Below are positions 1-4,805 of a stretch of 6,814 bases of DNA, one piece after another (the stretch's first letter is position 1; each line of letters begins with the position of its first letter). The stretch is from Planctomycetota bacterium. GTDB taxonomy: Bacteria > Planctomycetota > UBA8108 > UBA1146 > JAJFFE01. Location of the stretch: the NCBI GenBank assembly GCA_020425835.1, contig JAGQRC010000198.1:1-6814 (forward strand), written 5' to 3'. The notes beneath the pieces were generated by a model. It worked only from the letters and a program-made list of their open reading frames with translations. It ran no database searches and was not told the origin of the DNA. The translations under genes were made by a program, and so were the position numbers.

Positions 1-479
1 GTGATCGAACGGTCTCCGTGGGTCGGCGCGACGGCGCCGTCGGGGAAGTACTTCTGGATCGGCTCGTCGAGCGCCATCCTGCCCCGTGCGACCGCGTCGG
101 CCAGGAGGATCCCCGTGAAGACCTTCGAGATCGATCCGATCTCGTAGAGCGTCGCACCGCTCGGGGCGACGGAGTCGGGACCGTCCGTCCGACCGAGAGC
201 GATCACCTCCGTACGACCGTGGTCGTAGACCCCGATGACCAAGCCCGGTACCACTTCGGCGTCCACCAGTGGCTCGGCCAGGCGAACGACTTCTTCCCTC
301 CAGCTCTTCTCGTTCGGGGTTGCGGGCTGGCTCTCGGGTGGCGCCGGGACACCGTCGCCGGCGGATGCGCGGGCCACGACGAGGAGCAACGCCACCCCGA
401 CGGCGAAAGCGCTGCGGATCCCGCACCGCGTGTGAACCCTGGGCAGTCTCCCGCGGACGGGCGCACGGCCGTTCAACAC
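1..479 (-). CDS. Serine beta-lactamase-family hydrolase (class C / CubicO-like), N-terminal part, cut by left edge
   Basis: An exported serine hydrolase of the class C beta-lactamase / penicillin-binding-protein fold; such enzymes act on beta-lactams, peptidoglycan peptides or small esters, and the substrate cannot be told here. 159 complete codons are visible. Residues 24-36 form a hydrophobic core (AFAVGVALLLVVA) ending in an A-S-A cleavage site near residue 40, so this is a Sec-type signal peptide with a long basic N-region. A proline-rich linker follows, then an alpha/beta segment containing VPGLVIGVYDHG. The diagnostic motif is GSISKVFTG, with nucleophile Ser116 and Lys119 (SxxK). The visible part ends at GDRSIT, just before the place where family members usually read HLLTHTSG, so the YxN and HxG motifs lie outside the window. 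GTG at 479 is chosen because a near-perfect Shine-Dalgarno precedes it at 7 nt. It is divergent from the metallo-hydrolase gene. The family is sure; true beta-lactamase activity is not. Confidence 0.88.
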   Translation of the reverse strand, partial: MLNGRAPVRGRLPRVHTRCGIRSAFAVGVALLLVVARASAGDGVPAPPESQPATPNEKSWREEVVRLAEPLVDAEVVPGLVIGVYDHGRTEVIALGRTDGPDSVAPSGATLYEIGSISKVFTGILLADAVARGRMALDEPIQKYFPDGAVAPTHGDRSI

Positions 480-482
480 TTC

Positions 483-491
483 ATCACCTCC
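483..491 (-). promoter_or_regulatory. Strong ribosome binding site for the serine hydrolase
   Basis: On the minus strand GGAGGTGAT matches the anti-Shine-Dalgarno end of 16S rRNA over nine bases. Its GGAGG core sits 7 nt before the GTG at 479. This decides the GTG start over other in-frame candidates (GTG at 506, TTG at 554), and the signal peptide position agrees. Confidence 0.8.
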
Positions 492-589
492 ATCGCCTCT
501 CGCCACGGTCAGCCACCTCCGAACTCGGAGCGTCTCGTATGGAGAATCTGACAAGAAGACGTTCCTCAGGGCAAGCAGGGCGAGCATCT

Positions 590-598
590 TGATAGCCT
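590..598 (+). promoter_or_regulatory. Candidate extended -10 promoter element upstream of the metallo-hydrolase gene
   Basis: TGATAGCCT reads as an extended -10 (TGn followed by TAnnnT). No convincing -35 hexamer lies 16-18 nt upstream. The element and its downstream flank resemble the one at 1931-1951 (17 of 22 aligned positions, one gap), which does have a -35. If used, transcription would begin near A605 and give a leader of about 320 nt before ATG 929. This rests on sequence resemblance only. Confidence 0.3.
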
Positions 599-916
599 GG
601 GCTGACGGGTGAGTCGCCACCGGAGTCCCGATTCGCGGAGGATCGATGAGAGAAGTCGGGCCGTTCCGAGACCGAGCGAGCGCCGAGGCCTTCGGGTCGC
701 CGATGATGGGTCCTCCGGACCCGGGGTCGACCTGTTCCAAGAAACGCCCCACTCGATCAGAGTCCCCATGCTCGCTGGGGCGGCGTCGCGAACCCGGGTC
801 AACGACGCCGAAGGCAACTCCATCGACGAGCTGAGTCTACGTGTCGAGCTCTACACGCCACTGAAGACATGAAGCGGGGCCGGACGAGCGTTCGGTTCCA
901 GGTCCACGAAACCAGC

Positions 917-921
917 AGGAG
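917..921 (+). promoter_or_regulatory. Ribosome binding site for the metallo-hydrolase
   Basis: AGGAG lies 7 nt before ATG 929. It decides the start: the in-frame ATG at 869 would add 20 residues in front of the twin-arginine motif and has no comparable site. Confidence 0.7.
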
Positions 922-928
922 CAAGGCC

Positions 929-1858
929 ATGCCCGACAAGATCTCGCGACGACACTTCATCGAGAGCTCTTCGCTCGCCCTACTTTTCGCCGCCTACCCA
1001 TCCTGGGCCCGCGCGCAGGAGCGCGCCGCGTTCAGCATGGCGGACGTGCGCGACGGCGTCGGGATCTTCCAGGCGCAAGGAGGAACCATCGCGTTCACGA
1101 TCGACGACGCGGGTCTCGCCGTGGTCGACAGCCAATTCGAGAAGACCGCCAAGATCTGCCTGCTCGAGCTCCAGAAGAAGGCGGCCGAGAAGCCGATCGA
1201 GTTCCTGATCAACACCCACCACCACGGCGACCACACCGGCGGCAACGCGGTCTTCCGTCCGGTGGCGCGCAAGATCGTCGGGCACGAGCGGGTTCCGGAG
1301 CTCCAGCGGATGCAGGCGAAAGAGCGAAAGCTCCCCGAGCCCACGGCGCCGGACACGACGTTCGCGAAGAGTTGGAGCGGCAAGGTCGGCAAGCGAGAGA
1401 TCCGGGCCAAGCACTACGGCCCGGCTCACACCGGCGGCGATGCGGTGGTCACCTTCGTCGACGCCAACGTCGCCCACATGGGAGACCTCGTTTTCAACGA
1501 ACGTCATCCGTTCATCGACCCGCCCGCGGGGGCATCGATCGTCAACTGGCCGAAGGTCCTGGATGCCGCGATCGCCGACCACGATGCCAAGACGAAGTAC
1601 ATCTTCGGTCACGGCAAGGGGGACGTGGTTCTCGGGGGACGGAAGGAGGTCGAACGATTCCGGGACTATCTCCTGAAGGTGGTCGAGGTCGCGCGGATGG
1701 ACATCGCCGACGGAAAGAGCCGCGACGAGATCATCGCGCGTTCGGCGCTCGAGGGGTTCGACGGCTTCTTCGTGGGAAACCCGGAGCGGATGAGCCTCGC
1801 CTCGAGCCTCGGGGTCGCATTCGACGAGTTGACCCGTCCGGCGAAGCCGGCGGATTGA
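929..1858 (+). CDS. Tat-exported metallo-beta-lactamase-fold hydrolase
   Basis: A zinc-dependent hydrolase of the metallo-beta-lactamase superfamily, 309 residues. The N-terminus SRRHFIE with Arg7-Arg8, then a hydrophobic stretch and an A-R-A site near residue 29, is a twin-arginine (Tat) signal. The protein should therefore be exported folded, probably with its metal already bound. All expected ligands for a dinuclear site are visible: THHHGDH gives His97, His99, Asp101 and His102; GPAHTGGD gives His167; HMGDLVF gives Asp186; FGHG gives His228. The catalytic core is complete, with a helical C-terminal region (about 237-300) usual in periplasmic MBL-fold hydrolases. The ligand set is shared by many subfamilies with different substrates, so lactamase, lactonase, thioesterase or other activity cannot be assigned. 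It has its own upstream region and is not tightly coupled to the next gene. Family and start are secure; substrate is unknown. Confidence 0.93.
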   Translation: MPDKISRRHFIESSSLALLFAAYPSWARAQERAAFSMADVRDGVGIFQAQGGTIAFTIDDAGLAVVDSQFEKTAKICLLELQKKAAEKPIEFLINTHHHGDHTGGNAVFRPVARKIVGHERVPELQRMQAKERKLPEPTAPDTTFAKSWSGKVGKREIRAKHYGPAHTGGDAVVTFVDANVAHMGDLVFNERHPFIDPPAGASIVNWPKVLDAAIADHDAKTKYIFGHGKGDVVLGGRKEVERFRDYLLKVVEVARMDIADGKSRDEIIARSALEGFDGFFVGNPERMSLASSLGVAFDELTRPAKPAD

Positions 1859-1910
1859 GCCCGCAACGTCTTTCGCAGATCTGAGATGAGGATCGGTCCG
1901 GGGGTCGAGC

Positions 1911-1939
1911 TTGCCGGCGGCCCTCGCCGGTGATAGGCT
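1911..1939 (+). promoter_or_regulatory. Candidate sigma70-type promoter for the subtilase gene
   Basis: TTGCCG (1911-1916) and TAGGCT (1934-1939) are separated by exactly 17 nt, and TGA before TAGGCT makes an extended -10. The expected start is around A1944-A1945, giving a leader of about 310 nt. The -35 matches TTGACA at four of six positions and the -10 keeps TA...T. It is the best promoter-like pair I found in the window, but planctomycete-type promoters are poorly conserved. Confidence 0.4.
1914..1930 (+). terminator. GC-rich hairpin after the metallo-hydrolase gene, possible weak terminator
   Basis: CCGGCG (1914-1919) and CGCCGG (1925-1930) form a perfect 6-bp stem with a 5-nt loop, about 55 nt after the stop codon of the metallo-hydrolase. 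No T-tract follows, so intrinsic termination is doubtful. The stem overlaps the candidate promoter spacer at 1911-1939; the two readings compete. Confidence 0.22.
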
Positions 1940-2191
1940 CGCTAACGTGTGTGCTGGGCTAGACCTGCGGCAGTTCCCCCGAATGCGACGTGCGCTCCTG
2001 AGCGTCGTGCCCCGACGCGAGCGGGCCCTTCGTCGGCGTTCGACTGCCGCTACCCCTGACCGTGATCGGCATCGTCGGACCTCCGTCCGATGACGCGAGT
2101 TCGTCGCACGATCCTCCCCGTTCGCCCCCTCATCGCGGAGCGAGAGGTCGCGAAGGCGTCGTGCATCGACCTCGCTGCCTGGGTAGTGGGA

Positions 2192-2240
2192 AGGTGCGAA
2201 CGACCAGCTCCCCGTCGGGAGGCTGCGGATCTTCGCACCT
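2192..2240 (+). promoter_or_regulatory. Long hairpin directly before the subtilase ribosome binding site
   Basis: AGGTGCGAA (2192-2200) and TTCGCACCT (2232-2240) are perfect 9-nt inverted copies. Between them is a second stem: CAGCTCCC (2205-2212) pairs with GGGA (2217-2220) and GCTG (2222-2225), with one bulged G at 2221 and a CGTC tetraloop. The structure ends 1-3 nt before the GGAAGGA ribosome binding site and 14 nt before ATG 2255, a position suited to control of translation. Pairing is read directly; function is inferred. Confidence 0.45.
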
Positions 2241-2241
2241 C

Positions 2242-2248
2242 GGAAGGA
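2242..2248 (+). promoter_or_regulatory. Ribosome binding site for the subtilase
   Basis: GGAAGGA ends 6 nt before ATG 2255. It fixes the start there rather than at the in-frame ATG 2090, which would put 55 unrelated residues ahead of the signal peptide. Confidence 0.7.
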
Positions 2249-2254
2249 AACGGT

Positions 2255-4780
2255 ATGGGCCGCATTCTCCTCGTCGCGATCCTGATGTTCGCGGCTGGTG
2301 TCTCCAGGGCAGAGGATTCCTCGAGCTACTCCTACGACTACCTCGGATCACCGATCCCGATCGTGCTCGACCACGGCCGAGTGGCGGTCTGGGCGCCGAA
2401 CGCGACACAGTTCGCGATCCTCGAAGCGGCTCGTGCCGCGGGTGTCGAGAAGCCGACGATCGACGCGCTCGTCGTCGACGGCTGGCATCACCTCGGTGTG
2501 GGCGAGCTGTCGGACGGGCGCATCCGCGCGCTCGTCGCGACGCTCGCGGAGGATGAGCGCTTCGGGTTCGTGAGCCCGGTCTTCGGGTATCGCGGGCTCG
2601 CCATGTTGGTGACTCCTTGGATTCTCGCCGGACAACACGACGGCTTGTCGAACATTGACTTCGACGGGGCGCTCGAAGGCCTCGAAGTCACGATCGAGCG
2701 TCACGACCTCGGCGGCATTCAACGAGTGCATCGTATCCGCCACCTCTCTCGAAACGGTTTCGAGGTCCTGTCCTTCGCCAACACGCTCGCCCGACACGAG
2801 TCGATCGAGCATGCGGCCCCCGACTGGCTGTCTCAAATCAAGATGCACCTCATCCCGAACGACACGTTCTTCACCGATCTCTGGGGGATCCGCAACGTCG
2901 GCCAGAGCTTCGGTTGGGTCTTCGACCAGGACATCGACGGCGATCTCGCCTGGGATGTGACGACGGGCATCGCCTCCGTTCGCATCGCCGTCCTGGACAG
3001 CGGAGTCCAGTCCGCGCACCCCGACATGAACTCCCTCTCGGGCGCGGATTTCACGTCCGAGAGCACAGCCGGGGAGCCGGGCAACGAGTGCGACAACCAC
3101 GGGACCGCGGTCGCTGGCTGCATCTCCGCCAAGATCAACAACAGCACCGGAGTCGTCGGCGTCGCGCCGGACTGCCCGGTTCGATCCGCCCGTATGGGTA
3201 TAGCCGAGGTCCCCTGCTCCGGATTCTCACTGAGCCAGGACAGTTGGCTCGTCAGCGCTCTGGGTTGGACTCAGGCCAACGCAGAGGTTACGAACTCCTC
3301 CTTCAGCAGAGTGCCGAGTAGCTCCGTGACGACGGCCTACTCCCAGGCGCGCAACGCCGGCGTCATTCACTTCGCCTCGACCGGCAACGACAGCGATCCA
3401 TCGATCGCCTACCCATCGAGCCTGAGCACGGTGAACGCGGTCGGCGCGCTGGACACGGACGGAACTCGCGCGAGCTTCTCGAACTTCGGAACCGGTATCG
3501 CCTTCTCCGCCCCGGGTGTCGAGATCGCGACCACCGACCGGACCGGATCCGCCGGATACACGGGGGGCAGCTACGACTTCTCGTTCAGCGGAACGTCGGC
3601 GGCTTCGCCGTACGCAGCGGGAGTCGCCGCGCTCGGCCTCTCGGTCAATCCGACGCTGACGCCCTCCCAGCTCGAGGACTTCATGCAGCAGGCGTGCGTC
3701 GATCGCGGAGCGCCGGGCTACGACACCGAGTACGGATGGGGCTTCGTCAACGCGAAAAACCTCGTCGATCTGATCGATCCGCCCGGCCCGTCCGGCCCTC
3801 CGGACCTGGTCTCGGTCAGCCCGGCCACCGGATCGGTTGCCGGCGGCACGCCGGTCATCCTCTCCGGGTCGAACTTCACCGCGAGCATGACGATCCTGTT
3901 CGGGATCAACCCCCTCCAGAACGTCGTCTTCGTCGACGACACCACGATCCAGGGCACCACACCCGCCGCGAGCTCCGCGGGGTCGGTCCCGATCTTCGTC
4001 TCGCACTCGGGCGGCACCGATACCCTGCCGAGCGGCTTCCTCTACTCGAGCAACAACCTGTCGCTGCTGTCGGACACGGCGCCTCCGGGCGGCACGGCAC
4101 AGATCACCGCATTGGCGACGAACGACCAGACCTTGAGTGGTTTCTCGATCGCGTCCTCGTTCGATGGCACGTTCATCGACGTCGGATCGATCACGGTGGC
4201 CGGAACAGTGGCCGCCGGTGCCGATTTCGTCGCGCCGGGCACCAACAACGTCGAGAACTGGTGGACCGTCGGGGTGGTGCTCGATCTCAGCCCGCCGCTG
4301 ACCTTCACGCTCCCGCCCGGATCGAACCAGCCCATCCTGTTCATCGAGTTCTCGGTCGCGTCGTTCGCTCCGACCGGACAGTTCATTCCGATCGACCTCG
4401 TGAGTGGCGTCGGGAATCCCCCGGTGGACAACATCTTCGCGCTGTCCGGTGGCCTCTCCTCGGTCCCCTCGCTCAACGGCGGGGTCATCCAGACCGTCGC
4501 GGGCGGCGTGTTCATCCGAGGCGATGGGAACCGCGACGGGCTCTTGAACATCGCCGACGCGATCCACGCGCTCGACTACCTGTTCGCCCTCGGGCCGGCG
4601 ACCTGCCTCGACGCCGTGGATGCCAACGACGATGGGATGTTGGACATCGCCGACCCGATCCGCATGCTGTCGACACTCTTCGCGGGGGCGGGTCCGCTCG
4701 ATGCGCCGTTCGCGACGTGTGGCGGCGATCCCACGTCGGATGGACTCGGATGCGGGGTGAATCCCTCCGGATGCCCCTGA
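2255..4780 (+). CDS. Secreted multidomain subtilase (peptidase family S8) with TIG, cohesin-like and dockerin-like modules
   Basis: An extracellular serine endopeptidase precursor of 841 residues. Residues 1-19 are a Sec signal peptide (MGRILLVAILMFAAGVSRA). About 20-195 is a propeptide-like region, likely an intramolecular chaperone/inhibitor removed on maturation, ending in the typical IEHAAPDW. The S8 domain spans about 205-505 with a complete triad: Asp248 (AVLDSG), His282 (NHGTAVAG) and Ser448 (FSGTSAASP), plus the oxyanion Asn378 (STGND). WGIRNVGQ and the LAWDVTTG lead-in are standard for the family. Residues 516-598 look like an IPT/TIG Ig-like domain (VSPATGSVAGGTPVILSGSNF). About 601-750 is a cohesin-like beta domain. 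The tail from about 752 has two EF-hand-like dockerin loops, Asp757/Asn759/Asp761/Asp768 and Asp789/Asn791/Asp793/Asp800, and four cysteines (784, 822, 833, 840). No membrane anchor is seen. Triad and domain order are clear; the protein substrate is unknown. The cohesin-like call is by pattern and less certain. Confidence 0.95.
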   Translation: MGRILLVAILMFAAGVSRAEDSSSYSYDYLGSPIPIVLDHGRVAVWAPNATQFAILEAARAAGVEKPTIDALVVDGWHHLGVGELSDGRIRALVATLAEDERFGFVSPVFGYRGLAMLVTPWILAGQHDGLSNIDFDGALEGLEVTIERHDLGGIQRVHRIRHLSRNGFEVLSFANTLARHESIEHAAPDWLSQIKMHLIPNDTFFTDLWGIRNVGQSFGWVFDQDIDGDLAWDVTTGIASVRIAVLDSGVQSAHPDMNSLSGADFTSESTAGEPGNECDNHGTAVAGCISAKINNSTGVVGVAPDCPVRSARMGIAEVPCSGFSLSQDSWLVSALGWTQANAEVTNSSFSRVPSSSVTTAYSQARNAGVIHFASTGNDSDPSIAYPSSLSTVNAVGALDTDGTRASFSNFGTGIAFSAPGVEIATTDRTGSAGYTGGSYDFSFSGTSAASPYAAGVAALGLSVNPTLTPSQLEDFMQQACVDRGAPGYDTEYGWGFVNAKNLVDLIDPPGPSGPPDLVSVSPATGSVAGGTPVILSGSNFTASMTILFGINPLQNVVFVDDTTIQGTTPAASSAGSVPIFVSHSGGTDTLPSGFLYSSNNLSLLSDTAPPGGTAQITALATNDQTLSGFSIASSFDGTFIDVGSITVAGTVAAGADFVAPGTNNVENWWTVGVVLDLSPPLTFTLPPGSNQPILFIEFSVASFAPTGQFIPIDLVSGVGNPPVDNIFALSGGLSSVPSLNGGVIQTVAGGVFIRGDGNRDGLLNIADAIHALDYLFALGPATCLDAVDANDDGMLDIADPIRMLSTLFAGAGPLDAPFATCGGDPTSDGLGCGVNPSGCP

Positions 4781-4805
4781 GCGCCGCGGTTGCGAAGATG
4801 GAGCG
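4781..4805. other. Convergent gap without a visible terminator
   Basis: The subtilase and kinase genes run toward each other with only 25 bp between their stop codons. I see no stable hairpin with a T-tract on either strand here, so transcripts probably overlap at their 3' ends or terminate by Rho. Confidence 0.5.

Larger units (their letters stand above)
480..928. other. Divergent intergenic region between two exported hydrolases
   Basis: This stretch of 449 bp holds no gene I can defend. Short open frames on both strands (for example 609-872 plus and 566-823 minus) are rich in Arg, Ser and Pro, as expected for chance frames in GC-rich DNA. It must contain promoters for both flanking genes. 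One plus-strand extended -10-like element is seen at 590-598. Small inverted repeats are present: GGGTCC/GGACCC at 708-713 and 717-722, CGTGT/ACACG at 840-844 and 853-857, and an imperfect hairpin at 880-895. None has a T-tract. No clear promoter was found for the minus-strand gene. Confidence 0.6.
1945..2254 (+). promoter_or_regulatory. Putative structured 5' leader of the subtilase gene
   Basis: No credible gene lies between the metallo-hydrolase stop (1858) and ATG 2255. If the promoter at 1911-1939 is real, this is a leader of about 310 nt. It is rich in inverted repeats: GCGTCG/CGACGC (2002-2007, 2013-2018); a 9-bp stem with one G-U pair, TCGTCGGAC/GTCCGATGA (2072-2080, 2085-2093); GCACGA/TCGTGC (2106-2111, 2159-2164); and the long hairpin at 2192-2240. 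An open frame running into the peptidase from 2090 is in phase but looks like non-coding sequence placed before a clear signal peptide. I recognise no known riboswitch class. Confidence 0.3.

Noticed and set aside
609..872. Small plus-strand frame whose TGA overlaps the ATG at 869 (ATGA arrangement)
   Set aside because: The overlap would suggest translational coupling, but ATG 869 is not the likely start of the metallo-hydrolase. The first half is Arg/Ser-rich, and there is no recognisable domain. The second half is slightly more protein-like but not enough to call.
2090..2254. In-frame N-terminal extension of the subtilase from ATG 2090
   Set aside because: The ribosome binding site and the signal peptide both point to ATG 2255; the extension contains the hairpin and has no protein-like features.
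3227..4567. 446-residue minus-strand open frame opposite the subtilase
   Set aside because: It is dominated by Arg, Asp, Glu and Gly as in a reversed GC-rich frame. It has no motif, and the plus strand here has an intact catalytic serine, TIG and dockerin region.
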